Assembly (NCBI GenBank): GCA_958296125.1
Contig: OY282444.1
Span: forward strand, 3,319,623 to 3,383,622
DNA from: an uncultured Poribacteria bacterium
GTDB taxonomy: Bacteria > Poribacteria > WGA-4E > PCPOR2b
Direction of reading: 5' to 3'
DNA length: 64,000 bases
Position numbers and translations under genes: made by a program. Numbering within the stretch: the stretch's first letter is position 1; each line of letters starts with the position of its first letter. The notes under the pieces were generated by a model. That model ran no database searches. It saw only the letters and a program-made list of their open reading frames with translations, and was not told the DNA's origin. Positions 54,451-63,790 of this stretch are shown in pieces.

Positions 54451-55926
54451 TTAGTGGACATCGTTGATATTTTTCGGATAGGGTCGCTGCCAATCTTCCT
54501 TACCGAACGTGGGGTCACCAGCAAGCGGATTAGAATATACCCGTTTGCTCTCATGAGAGCGGCTTAATGAAGTCATGATTTCTCGGGTCAGTTCAGCATC
54601 CAATCTTGTATACACCTCCTGATAGCGACTGTCTTTCATCAGGTTATATTGTTCGTTTGGATCTTCCACTAGATCAAAGAGCAACACCTCGCCGGTCGAG
54701 TATTTACACAGCTTCCACTGTCCGTCATAAATCATCCAACCACCCCTGACCATGCCGATGACACGCTCCCTCTGATTTTTGCGCGGGATGTCGAGTTCGG
54801 GCAACGGTATGGAGTCCATATAATTGGGTATTTCGCACCCGCCGAAATGTAGCATCGTCGCGGTTACATCGCCCAATTCAACCAAGTCTGTGCACGCCTT
54901 TGATTGGTCGGTCCACGGCAGACGAACCAAGAGCGGGACATGGATACTGGATTCAAAAAACGTCCCCTTACCGATGAAATTATGGTCGCCAAGGTAATCG
55001 CCGTGATCGCTGGAGAAAATGATAATCGTGTTGTCTAGCAATTCTTTTTCGCGCAGGGTCTCAAGGATTTGTCCCACTTCGTAATCGATCTGTTTGACCA
55101 ATCCCGCATAGTGGGCGCGAATCTTCTTTTTGTGCGCCTCTGTGAATTCGGTGTAATCAACGCCGTTCCACGCTTGACGGTTGCCCTCAATATTTTGCCG
55201 ACGGAGCCCCGAGGTATCGCCCTCTACTTCTGGGACGGAATCGGGCATGTCGGCAGGATCGAAGCCTTCCAAAAATTCGGCGTTGGGGTCATAAGGGCAG
55301 TGGGGGCCCGGAAAACCGACCATCATCGCAAAGGGGGTTTCATCGCCGTAGTTGCGGATAAAACGGCACGCCTCCTGCCCAACGAAGCGATCGACCGAAT
55401 ACCCCCAAGGAATCTTGTTGATGATCGCGCCCCTGTTTTCATGATAGCCGGGGTGTTCGTTTCCGTGGAGTTTTCGGTAACCGCCCTCCTTCAAAAAGTG
55501 ATAGTAATCATCGCGGATCTCCAACCATCGTTTGTCTTCAGCGGCAACTCGGTATTGGAATCCTAGATTGATGTCCCACGGATAGAAGTGCATCTTGCCG
55601 ATCGCAGCGGTATAATAGCCCTGTCTGGATAGTGTTTGGGGCCATGTTTCGATGCCGCACGCAGCGAGGTCAGGACTTAACCACTGACCGTTATCTGTTA
55701 CACCGTTTTTGATCGCGTTGAGACCCGTTAGGAGCGACGCTCTGGCTGGCACACATATCGGCGAGGCTGAATAGGCACGCTCATACCGCACGCCATCCTC
55801 CGCAATACTGTCGATGTGAGGTGTATCAATGAAAGCGGCACCGTAACAGCTCAAGAAATCTGCTCGCAGCTGATCGGGCATGATGAAAAGTAGATTTGGC
55901 TTCTTCGCCGTTTGGGGTTCGGACAT
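54451..55926 (-). CDS. Sulfatase (type I, formylglycine-dependent)
   Basis: This 491-residue arylsulfatase-family hydrolase shows NLLFIMPDQLRADFLSCYG at the N terminus with metal Asp residues, the CVPARASLLTG motif near residue 58 where Cys becomes formylglycine, GKMHFYPW, and IIIFSSDHGDYLGDH with the second metal site. No signal peptide is evident, so it may act in the cytoplasm on imported sugars or be a choline/phosphonate-type member. It sits with sugar-type oxidoreductases. GGGGAGGAG precedes the ATG. Confidence 0.9.
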   Translation of the reverse strand: MSEPQTAKKPNLLFIMPDQLRADFLSCYGAAFIDTPHIDSIAEDGVRYERAYSASPICVPARASLLTGLNAIKNGVTDNGQWLSPDLAACGIETWPQTLSRQGYYTAAIGKMHFYPWDINLGFQYRVAAEDKRWLEIRDDYYHFLKEGGYRKLHGNEHPGYHENRGAIINKIPWGYSVDRFVGQEACRFIRNYGDETPFAMMVGFPGPHCPYDPNAEFLEGFDPADMPDSVPEVEGDTSGLRRQNIEGNRQAWNGVDYTEFTEAHKKKIRAHYAGLVKQIDYEVGQILETLREKELLDNTIIIFSSDHGDYLGDHNFIGKGTFFESSIHVPLLVRLPWTDQSKACTDLVELGDVTATMLHFGGCEIPNYMDSIPLPELDIPRKNQRERVIGMVRGGWMIYDGQWKLCKYSTGEVLLFDLVEDPNEQYNLMKDSRYQEVYTRLDAELTREIMTSLSRSHESKRVYSNPLAGDPTFGKEDWQRPYPKNINDVH

Positions 55927-55991
55927 TTGATTTCTCCTCCCCTGGTCACGCCTGTCCCGATCAATCGGGGGAACGGACCCTATTTTTAAAG

Positions 55992-57446
55992 TTAGTTGAT
56001 TATTCCGCGTTTTCGGAGTTCGATGGTGAGTTCTTGTTGAGTTTTTGCGCCTTTGATAGAATTGCAGAAGTTACAGAGCAGTTGTAGATTCTCTTTGTGG
56101 TCTGTCCCCCCTTTTGACCGTGGGATGATATGGTCAACGGTCATGTTCCTGAACGGGAAATGGGTGCTACATCCGTTACATTCCCCCTCCTGCTCGCCGT
56201 ATAATGTGTGTTTATGGGTCCGGTAGTTCGGTAGGGGTTCTGATCGGTAGGGGATGTCTGTGCGATGAATGACCTTGCCGAGTATGCCGTCCCTTTCGTC
56301 AATTCCTAAATCCTTTTCAAGTCGCCACTTGACTAAATTGATTGCTTGGTTGCTGAGGTCTATACCCACCCATTTGCGTCCCAGTTTCTCAGCGGCAACG
56401 CACGTCGTGGCGCAGCCGCAGAACGGGTCAAGGACTATGTCGCCCGGGTTGCTACTTGCCTTGATAATACATTCTAGGAGTGCGAGTGGCTTCTGGGTGG
56501 GGTAGCCGATACGTTCTTTTGCTTTTGACCCAAGTTGATTGATGTTAATGATTATATCTTGCAGTGGACGCCCCGGGCTGCTAGCTAAATATCGCTTGAG
56601 GCTTGGCATCGTTCCACTCGCGGGCCAATAAATCAACCCCGCCTCATCAAGGGCATTCAGGCGACTATGCACACTCGATATTTGTCTGTAGTTTGGAATG
56701 AAATGCTTTTCGATATATTTAGAATACGCGCCGGTAAGCGGCACAGACCAACATCGCCCAATGCCCGTGGGATTTACATCACGCCACGGTTGCCCAGACT
56801 CTCCTTTACTTGTTCCTGGACCGGTGAGATCACTAACTCGATACCGTCCACGAGCGTCTTGATGACGGTAGGACTTTTCAACGTAGCTTTCTTCGTGTGC
56901 GTCATATTGTAAATTCCACGTCGCACCGTCCGCCTTGACGTAGAAAAGGAGGGAATCGTGGATGCGTCCGAATCGACCGGGGTCGTTGTGTGCTGATGTC
57001 CGCTTCCAAATCACCTCATTCCGAAAGTTATCCTTTCCAAACACCGAATCCATCACCATTTTCAGATAATGATTTGCTGTTGGGTCACAGTGAAGGTAAA
57101 TGCTACCTGTGTCTTTCAGGATTCGGTGCATTTCTAACATGCGGATAGCCATCATGATCAGATATGACTTCATTGACTTACCATGCGTTAGTTCGGCGGC
57201 GTGGATTGCTGCGTAAAGTGCGGGCTCCCTGTCAGCAAGCTCACCGTGCCACGCGTTGTCAAGGTCGCTGAGCGTCCATGTATCTTTGAATGCCGCCCCG
57301 GCGGCTCGACTCCCGATCGGCGCAGCATAGTTGCGGTTAGAGTTGAATGGCGGGTCTAGGTAGATAAGGTCTATGCTACTGGCATCGATACCCCGCATTA
57401 TGTATAGGTTATCATTCTCGAAGATGGTGCGGTTGTGGAGGGGCAT
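55992..57446 (-). CDS. DNA methyltransferase fused to an HNH endonuclease domain
   Basis: This 484-residue protein has a beta-class amino-methyltransferase domain: catalytic LDPPFNSN near residue 30, IWKRTSAHND in the middle, and DPFCGCATTCVAAEKLGRKW near 345 for SAM. After about residue 425 comes an HNH domain: CNGC, then MTVDHIIPRSKGGTDHKENLQ and CNFCNSIKG, with paired zinc cysteines and catalytic His. One polypeptide therefore seems to contain both modification and cutting activities. It begins 7 bases after the stop of the HEPN-like gene, in one operon. Confidence 0.85.
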   Translation of the reverse strand: MPLHNRTIFENDNLYIMRGIDASSIDLIYLDPPFNSNRNYAAPIGSRAAGAAFKDTWTLSDLDNAWHGELADREPALYAAIHAAELTHGKSMKSYLIMMAIRMLEMHRILKDTGSIYLHCDPTANHYLKMVMDSVFGKDNFRNEVIWKRTSAHNDPGRFGRIHDSLLFYVKADGATWNLQYDAHEESYVEKSYRHQDARGRYRVSDLTGPGTSKGESGQPWRDVNPTGIGRCWSVPLTGAYSKYIEKHFIPNYRQISSVHSRLNALDEAGLIYWPASGTMPSLKRYLASSPGRPLQDIIININQLGSKAKERIGYPTQKPLALLECIIKASSNPGDIVLDPFCGCATTCVAAEKLGRKWVGIDLSNQAINLVKWRLEKDLGIDERDGILGKVIHRTDIPYRSEPLPNYRTHKHTLYGEQEGECNGCSTHFPFRNMTVDHIIPRSKGGTDHKENLQLLCNFCNSIKGAKTQQELTIELRKRGIIN

Positions 57447-57453
57447 GGGCCTC

Positions 57454-58431
57454 TTATCCTATTCTTATGTTGGAGTCCCTATCTATACCTATGTTTGCTT
57501 TGTCGATGTCCCTGCCTAGTTTTGCTACTATTTCGTCTGGGGTTGGTCGGTTGTCTGATTCATTCATTTTCCATAATTTTCTTAGGATTTTTAGTAGCTT
57601 GGGCTTGGATCTACTGTCGGTGGGATGCGCGATGATGTTTCTTACATTTTTGACTACTCTCATTAGGTCCCACTTGACTTTACATTTTAGAATTGATTGT
57701 TCTTCTGCGATTTTTCCCCGGTAGTTTTGTTCCCACAGGTTGTATATGGTTAGGATATATGATTCGGAAAGGATCTCTGGGATTCTATCTCGGGGGTGTG
57801 TTTCTGTGTCTCTGAGGTTTGCTATAATTCTCACCTCTGTTAAGGGGCTATATCTTAGTTCTTGTGATAGGGGTCTATTGTTTTCTATGTCTGCTCTGAT
57901 TGTTTCAAAGTGGTTTAACTGTTCTTCGTCAACGGCTATACATAGTAGTACTCCGTAGATTTTGCTGTATTTACGACATTCTTTTTTGAATTGGCCAAAG
58001 GCTTCTGATGGGCTTTCGACTATTATTTCATGGATCATTTGGGTTTCTTCCCTTGCTCGTTGCCGTCTGTAGTGTTCTTCTAAGTCTGATGGGTTATTGT
58101 ATATGAGGATGCGTGCGAATATGCTTTCTATAAGTTCGGGCGGCTCTGGCCCTGTCCCGGTCCACTCGTAACAGATACCAGGTGGTGTTTGGATGGGTTG
58201 CCTACTGTTGGTGTCTTCGTAACGCTTTTCTATAATGTTGTAGTCTATGTATTCGTCGTATCCCTCGATTTCAAATTCCCATGTGCCTGTTTCTATCTCA
58301 TTTAGGTATCTTGGGAAGGTGTCTATTATGAGGTTTTCTTGTTCGTGTGGGGTTGGTATTTCGACGTTTGAACACCGGGTATTACCTCCGATTATTATAG
58401 TCATTACGCCGTTGTTTTCTGAGTGTTGCAT
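57454..58431 (-). CDS. HEPN-like protein partner of the methyltransferase-HNH gene
   Basis: This 325-residue protein has no family I can name. Near the C terminus KNVRNIIAHPTD contains RxxxxH (Arg-Asn-Ile-Ile-Ala-His), the catalytic pattern of HEPN ribonucleases, in a helical context typical for such domains. The DNA is AT-rich with codon use unlike its neighbours (many TAT, GTT, ATT codons), suggesting transfer. AGGAG lies 10 bases before the ATG. It is the first gene of a two-gene operon with the methyltransferase-HNH fusion, which points to a defence role by inference. Confidence 0.6.
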   Translation of the reverse strand: MQHSENNGVMTIIIGGNTRCSNVEIPTPHEQENLIIDTFPRYLNEIETGTWEFEIEGYDEYIDYNIIEKRYEDTNSRQPIQTPPGICYEWTGTGPEPPELIESIFARILIYNNPSDLEEHYRRQRAREETQMIHEIIVESPSEAFGQFKKECRKYSKIYGVLLCIAVDEEQLNHFETIRADIENNRPLSQELRYSPLTEVRIIANLRDTETHPRDRIPEILSESYILTIYNLWEQNYRGKIAEEQSILKCKVKWDLMRVVKNVRNIIAHPTDSRSKPKLLKILRKLWKMNESDNRPTPDEIVAKLGRDIDKANIGIDRDSNIRIG

Positions 58432-58725
58432 GGTGTTTTTACTCCTATGAGATGGATGTAGGGGTCCCTGTTGGGACCCCCTTTCTTGGTTATTTACGGC
58501 TCCTTAGTCTTGGTATTCTGCAAGAGGAACTCGATCGGCTGGGCATCGTCGGTTCCGATTTCGTTGCGTCGCTCCGATGCTTACGAAACGGTAAATCCCG
58601 ATCTGATCGGGACTTGCGAAAGGTGAATTAAGACCGGAATGAAACCCAGCTTCATCGTTGAAAGCACAATTCCAAAGCGGCTCAAAAGAAGTCCAATGCT
58701 TCAGCTTTGGGAGTATGCCCCCATA

Positions 58726-59928
58726 CTACGAAACAGGGCGACGCTTCCCAATTCCCTCACGCCGGGCTATCTCGGAGATAAGGTGCGTTGGTCGACGACG
58801 GTTGGGATTGGCGATTGCCCGCGGCGTGTCCCCGTGTAGCGTTTCTGCTGAACGGATATAGAGGCACCGATCGGCAAGCGGCAGATCTACACGCACATTG
58901 CCCCGGCGGTGCGATTCACGGATGGCGATGGCGAGTTCCAACAGATGTCGGCCCATATCGCCAGAACAGTTGGGCGTTTTATCCGTTTCAATACAGGTGA
59001 TGGCATCCTTGACCTGTCCCACACCAGCACTCCAGATGCGTTGGGGCCGCGGAAAGATGTGCCGCACCGGCGTGGCAGGCGCGTCGTCAGTCACGTGTCC
59101 CATTTTCCACAGCTCGAACTCATAGCCGTCGTTGGCGTTGCGGAGGTGAATCGTGCCGCGCTCACCGATTGCGTCGAGCGTCCATGTCGATGCACCGCTC
59201 GGCAGCATACGACAGAACCCGCGGACCCCGTTTTCAAATGCCAGATAAGCGTTACCGGCAAGGTCTGTATCGCCCGCGGCTTTTTCGTTGCTCTCCACCT
59301 CTCCCACAACCCAAGACACACGTTCACTCCCCCCTGCTAGCACACACATCGCGCCGAGCCAGTGGACCCCCATGTGCGACAGATTTCCCGCACCGTGGGC
59401 GGTTATTTGCAGCATCGCCCCCAGCACCCCTTCGTCGATAAGTGCCCGTGCCCTGCGATAGTATACATCGGATGCGCGCATCGCGTTCACCATGAGGATG
59501 ATACCAGCCTCGCGGCATCCCTCAACCATCGCATCGGCTTCCTCCAGAGAAATCGCCATCGGCTTCTCCACCCAAATGCACTTCACACCGGTCCGTCCCT
59601 CACGGACCATACGCGCGATGTCCAGCGTAATCTTTGCGCGCGGCGCAGCGGAGGTGCAAATGCTCACGATGTCGGGTTTCTCTCGCTCAAGCATTTCCTC
59701 GTAGCTCTCATAAAGATGCGTGTCTTCAATGGTCCAGCGTTCACCAAATGCCGCTCGCTGTTCGGCGTATAGGTCTGCGGCACCGACCACCTGCACTTCT
59801 GGCACGTCCATGTAACTGCCCATGTGGCTGAACGGCACGAGCCAGCCATCGCCCACCACTTCGTCGTCGATGGTATCTGCGATCCGTCCTAAACCAATGA
59901 GAGCGGCTCGATAGCGTTTGTCGTTCAT
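58726..59928 (-). CDS. Gfo/Idh/MocA family oxidoreductase
   Basis: This 400-residue protein opens RAALIGLGRIADTIDDE with the Rossmann loop, has VSICTSAAPRAKITLD, WVEKPMAISLEEAD with the catalytic Lys near residue 123, and GNLSHMGVHWLGAM with a His. It is distinct from the other two intact family members in the window. It lies 53 bases from a PhyH gene, the third such pairing or proximity here. AGGAGACAG precedes the ATG. Confidence 0.9.
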   Translation of the reverse strand: MNDKRYRAALIGLGRIADTIDDEVVGDGWLVPFSHMGSYMDVPEVQVVGAADLYAEQRAAFGERWTIEDTHLYESYEEMLEREKPDIVSICTSAAPRAKITLDIARMVREGRTGVKCIWVEKPMAISLEEADAMVEGCREAGIILMVNAMRASDVYYRRARALIDEGVLGAMLQITAHGAGNLSHMGVHWLGAMCVLAGGSERVSWVVGEVESNEKAAGDTDLAGNAYLAFENGVRGFCRMLPSGASTWTLDAIGERGTIHLRNANDGYEFELWKMGHVTDDAPATPVRHIFPRPQRIWSAGVGQVKDAITCIETDKTPNCSGDMGRHLLELAIAIRESHRRGNVRVDLPLADRCLYIRSAETLHGDTPRAIANPNRRRPTHLISEIARREGIGKRRPVS

Positions 59929-59981
59929 ATCTGTCTCCTGTCTAATCTGTCATATCTTTAATCGATTCCTAACGCTTGCAA

Positions 59982-60851
59982 CTACGCAGGGGCACCGACA
60001 GGTTCACCATCTCGGCAGACGGTAGGGAAATGTTCGCCGGCTTCAGCCATAGGTTCGCCATCCTCCAACGTTACAAACTGCTTCATTAAATGCTGACCGC
60101 TTGCCACAAAACGTGATTCCCCGGTCATGTAGTGGATGGCAATCGCTCGCCGGGGCCGATCCGAGCGGTTGAAAGGCGAACCGTGCCATGTCAGCGAATG
60201 GTGGAATGACACCTCACCACTCTTGACAGGACGGGGCTGCGGTGCCACCGCTTTGACTTCAGAATCGGCGGGTGGGGCAAATCCTTCAATATTCATGAAT
60301 TCGTCGCGCTGTTCAAGGTGTTGTTGGGTGCGAAGAAAATCCATCTGGTCCCCCCATTTGTAGCTGCCGGGCACCATCCACATACAACCATTTCCCTCGT
60401 CGGCATCATCCAAGGCAATCCACGCCGATACAGGAGTCATCGGGAGGATGATGGGCCAAAGCGGGGCATCTTGGTGCCATCGGGTTGCGCCACCGTAGTT
60501 TGGGGGTTTATACTGGATCTGGTCGTGCCAGACCATCAGATCGGCGGCACCCGTCAGCTGACTTATCCCCTTAACAATGGACGGGTGGTAGATTAGCTGC
60601 TGAAAAGCTGGGGCTGCTTCCCAAATATTGACAATCTGCCAAACGGCGAGCGCAGCGAGTTCGTCACCCCGCTGGGACATGTTGCGGAAAGAAACAGGAT
60701 GTGGCTCCGCATCGGAAAAGCCGTCAGGCCCCTTCTCCAAGATGTGGTCTAAATCCGCCCTCAGTGCGTCCAATTCGTCATCGGTGAGGATACGACCGCC
60801 GTTGAGGAAGCCGTTGCGATGAAACTCGTCAATTTGCGATGGTGTTAGCAT
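59982..60851 (-). CDS. Phytanoyl-CoA dioxygenase (PhyH) family protein
   Basis: This 289-residue dioxygenase has HxD in TRWHQDAPLWPI near residue 122, NGCMWMVPGSYKWGDQ typical of PhyH, distal His in HHSLTWHGSPFNRS and an Arg cluster PRRAIAIHYMTG. All expected Fe and 2-oxoglutarate ligands are present. It is immediately upstream of a Gfo/Idh gene and downstream of an isomerase/creatininase pair on the same strand. Confidence 0.92.
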   Translation of the reverse strand: MLTPSQIDEFHRNGFLNGGRILTDDELDALRADLDHILEKGPDGFSDAEPHPVSFRNMSQRGDELAALAVWQIVNIWEAAPAFQQLIYHPSIVKGISQLTGAADLMVWHDQIQYKPPNYGGATRWHQDAPLWPIILPMTPVSAWIALDDADEGNGCMWMVPGSYKWGDQMDFLRTQQHLEQRDEFMNIEGFAPPADSEVKAVAPQPRPVKSGEVSFHHSLTWHGSPFNRSDRPRRAIAIHYMTGESRFVASGQHLMKQFVTLEDGEPMAEAGEHFPTVCRDGEPVGAPA

Positions 60852-61061
60852 AACGATACGTCTCCATTTCTAGCGTCTGTGCTGAGCGGTGGACAGTCTT
60901 AGTCTGAAGGACTGTCCACAAATCTCCCGCCGATCTGGTGGGCGATTCCAAACACGCAGTTCCCAAGTCAAGTGTGAGCAAAAGCGCATCTGAGAATCAC
61001 GCCAATCTTTGCTGATCAATTCGTGGAGGGATCTAACAGGAATGGAACCTGACGGCAGAGG

Positions 61062-61949
61062 TTATCCCTCCCCTGGATTCGACATTCCCCCTGCTTCCCA
61101 ACGTTCAGACAACGCCGCGCACTCAGCAGCAACCTGTTCCGCTGTCGTTTCTGTCCGTCCCGCCAGTGCCTCTATTGTCCACGCACCATCAAAGCCGATG
61201 GCTGAAAGGGCTTCCCCTAGGGCAGACCAGTCAATAACGCCGTGTCCCGGAACCCAGTGACAGTCGTTCTGCCCATCAACATCCTGTATGTGCAGCGCGT
61301 AAAGTCGTTCCGAGGCAATCCGCGCCTGTTCTGCCGGATCGAGACCACTGATGCAGGCGTGGCCGGTGTCCAAACAAAGTCCTACCTGTTCAGGCGGAAA
61401 ACCAGCAATGAATGCGCGTAATTCCTCCATCGACTTCAGCGGACGACACGGCAAGCTTGTATTGGGTAAGTTTTCCAGCGCAATACGGACTCCAGTTTCC
61501 GCTGCAACCGTAACCAATTCACTCACAGAGCGGTAAATACGCTCCGCCGCTGCACCGATGTTTTCCAACTCGTAAGGCGATTCTTCAGGGGTGGGACTGC
61601 CTGTTGGATGCACGATCGCAGTCCGCCCCCCAAGCTCTCCGAGAAAACGCATCGCATCCCCAATACGCGCAACGCTGTCACACCGAATCTCCTCAACTGA
61701 ACTTGCCAAGTTCACGCCCGACATGGGGGTGTGTATTGTGTTCGGAAAAATCTTAAATCGCTCCAGTGCATCACGATACGGGCCCGCGTCGTGTAACCCC
61801 GGTTGCTGCCACTCGTCGCCTTCAGCCATCAGTTCAGTCTCACTGAAACCAGCAGCGGCGATTGACTCAAGTGCCGCGACGGGGTCATGTCTTGCGTCGC
61901 TCTCTGCGTCAAGAAAGAAAAGCCCTAAAGCTAAACTGTATGTAGCCAC
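61062..61949 (-). CDS. Sugar phosphate isomerase/epimerase (xylose isomerase-like TIM barrel)
   Basis: This 295-residue protein has ALESIAAAGFSETELM, RIALENLPNTSLPCRPLKS with the metal Glu, VGLCLDTGHACISGLDP with Asp and His, LHIQDVDGQNDCHWVPG and WTIEALAG with the last Glu. The set fits the AP endonuclease 2-fold isomerase family. The GTG start follows AAAGGAGGG. The creatininase-like gene begins 23 bases upstream on the same strand and is probably co-transcribed. Confidence 0.87.
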   Translation of the reverse strand: MATYSLALGLFFLDAESDARHDPVAALESIAAAGFSETELMAEGDEWQQPGLHDAGPYRDALERFKIFPNTIHTPMSGVNLASSVEEIRCDSVARIGDAMRFLGELGGRTAIVHPTGSPTPEESPYELENIGAAAERIYRSVSELVTVAAETGVRIALENLPNTSLPCRPLKSMEELRAFIAGFPPEQVGLCLDTGHACISGLDPAEQARIASERLYALHIQDVDGQNDCHWVPGHGVIDWSALGEALSAIGFDGAWTIEALAGRTETTAEQVAAECAALSERWEAGGMSNPGEG

Positions 61950-61972
61950 TATACCCTCCTTTACGTTTCACA

Positions 61973-62653
61973 CTATATCTCGTCAAGCATCTGTTGGACG
62001 CGCTCCGTAACGCCCGCAACAACGGCGTTGAGAATTTGGCCACCCTTGGGGATGCTCGCCAATTTTGCGTTGTCGTAGTTGACCTCCTCCGTCCGAATGC
62101 GCTCAGGAAAAATGACCATCGCAAATGAGGTCTCAAACTCGCCAGCATGGCCCGCACTCCGCTCCAACTCTAGATTCGCCTCATAAAAGGATTGCGGAGC
62201 CGTCTCCCAATAGGTTACATACGTGACACCCATATCATCGAGCCGCTTCATCGGGTCGGGAGCGACGGGCTCAAGATTCTCTCGCTTGTTGCCGCCGTGC
62301 CCGTTGAGCACCATGACTTTCGGAACGCCCAACCGTTTCAGGCTATGACACACATCGTGGACATATTCAAGATGGATCGCCGGCCGTATCGTCAGCGCGC
62401 CCCCTCGATTCATGTGGTGCTCCGACACCGACATAGGGACGGTCGGCGTAACCAGCACATGGGGATAAAAGTTTGTCGCAGCCCGCTTGGCAATTTCTGT
62501 AACACTGGCAGTATCGTGAATCATCGCCAGATGGTCTTGATGCTGTTCACAGGCACCTGTTGGAACAATCGCCCCTTTCACAGTGCCGCTGGAGATGGCT
62601 TCCCCAAGTTCTTTCCGTGTCAGTTCACCTAAAAATACGTTGTTGTCTAGCAT
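61973..62653 (-). CDS. Creatininase family protein
   Basis: This 226-residue protein has the creatininase fold motifs GAIVPTGACEQHQDHLAM with Glu and His metal ligands, DTASVTEIAKRAA, TVPMSVSEHHMN, VMVLNGHGGNKRENL and HAGEFETSFAM with Glu. The family hydrolyses cyclic amides such as creatinine or similar compounds, or acts in riboflavin-like pathways. The ATG at 62653 follows GAGGGAATATC; the open frame to 63004 lacks conserved sequence and is not used. Confidence 0.88.
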   Translation of the reverse strand: MLDNNVFLGELTRKELGEAISSGTVKGAIVPTGACEQHQDHLAMIHDTASVTEIAKRAATNFYPHVLVTPTVPMSVSEHHMNRGGALTIRPAIHLEYVHDVCHSLKRLGVPKVMVLNGHGGNKRENLEPVAPDPMKRLDDMGVTYVTYWETAPQSFYEANLELERSAGHAGEFETSFAMVIFPERIRTEEVNYDNAKLASIPKGGQILNAVVAGVTERVQQMLDEI

Positions 62654-62783
62654 TGATATTCCCTCTGATTTGTTAAAGCAACCGTTATGTAAGGATAAAG
62701 AAATAGTGCATATTGAGGATAGGAATTGGTTGGGCGGGAAGGCAGGGGGAAGGTTGGCAGATGCCACCTTCCACCCCAATAAC

Positions 62784-63440
62784 CTACATTGCAAAATCTC
62801 CAACGAAAACATTGTTGGTGTCCTCACCACAATTCCAAGTGACGGAGAGAATTTTGTCTTGATAGCAATAGGAGGTCGATTTACCGACGATAGGGGTATC
62901 AAGCTGCTCCAGCGGCTTATACCAGATCTGGTGCGGCTGTGTGCAGTTTTGGCAAGGATAGCGCGAAACGGATAGAGATAGCACCTTCCCAACCCGCAAA
63001 TCATATTTCACACCTTCCTTCGTGAAGCTGATTGGCGCGCGCTCTGTGCTAACAACCTCGCCGAGGACCTCACCGCGTTTCGTGGTTATCAGATCGATTA
63101 AGGCGGTGCGCTGTTCCGATGTCACCTTTCCGTCAAGATACAGGACGCTGCGGCGTGTGCTAGTATCAAGCGCAAGGTTGTTTTGTGCCGTCACCACCGC
63201 GACAATAGTTAATCCCTCTAACGAAACACCCTTCCAAGTCCCTTGACGGATATTCCAAACGAGGGTCGCCTCCCGCCCCCCTTCAACGAACTCAGCCCCG
63301 TAGTGACATGCCCCGACATAGACACTGACGGAACGGGCTTCCAAATACTCACCCTGCACGGTTTCGGGGTGTGTAGCCAACGCACTGGCGGCGGTCAGTA
63401 AAAGCGCGATCGCCATTAAGGTGAAACTCTTGGGCATCAT
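62784..63440 (-). CDS. Exported DUF1326-like protein
   Basis: This 218-residue protein has a signal peptide (LMAIALLLTAASALA) and a body like DUF1326: EARSVSVYVGACHYGAEF, LVWNIRQGTWKGVSLEGLTIVAVV and SVLYLDGKVTSEQR. The C terminus has cysteine pairs CQNC and a later YCYQDKILSVTWNC, which could bind metal. DUF1326 has no assigned function. AAAGGAGTCC lies ahead of the first ATG. Confidence 0.75.
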   Translation of the reverse strand: MMPKSFTLMAIALLLTAASALATHPETVQGEYLEARSVSVYVGACHYGAEFVEGGREATLVWNIRQGTWKGVSLEGLTIVAVVTAQNNLALDTSTRRSVLYLDGKVTSEQRTALIDLITTKRGEVLGEVVSTERAPISFTKEGVKYDLRVGKVLSLSVSRYPCQNCTQPHQIWYKPLEQLDTPIVGKSTSYCYQDKILSVTWNCGEDTNNVFVGDFAM

Positions 63441-63790
63441 CTCTGGACTCCTTTCTAAATATCAAAAGTGAAAGTTGTTATTTCCAACAAGTATGTGCAA
63501 ATTGCAAGGCAGTTTATCACACCCAAGTTGTAGCGTCAAGTGAAAAGAAAACCGCTGACCTTTAAGAAACCTCGGAGCAAGTATGCAGATAAGCAGATCT
63601 GCGTTCCCTTTGAGTTAAGATGGAATTTTTACTTGACCGAACCCACGAAATATGATAGATTGTGTTAAGTATTTCCACCATCATTGAGCGATAATATCGG
63701 AAAATTTTTGGAGTGCCTCGGCGGTCATCAGTCGTTAGCAACCCATGTTTAGCTGGGTCTGACTCGTGACCGCTAAGATAGGAGGATGAC
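63441..63790. other. 350-bp intergenic stretch between divergent genes
   Basis: No coding frame is supported. It should hold the promoters for the DUF1326-like gene to the left and the (2Fe-2S) protein gene to the right. A TTGACC hexamer at about 63633 with a weak TAGATT 17 bases on is a possible promoter for the latter; confidence is low. Confidence 0.4.
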
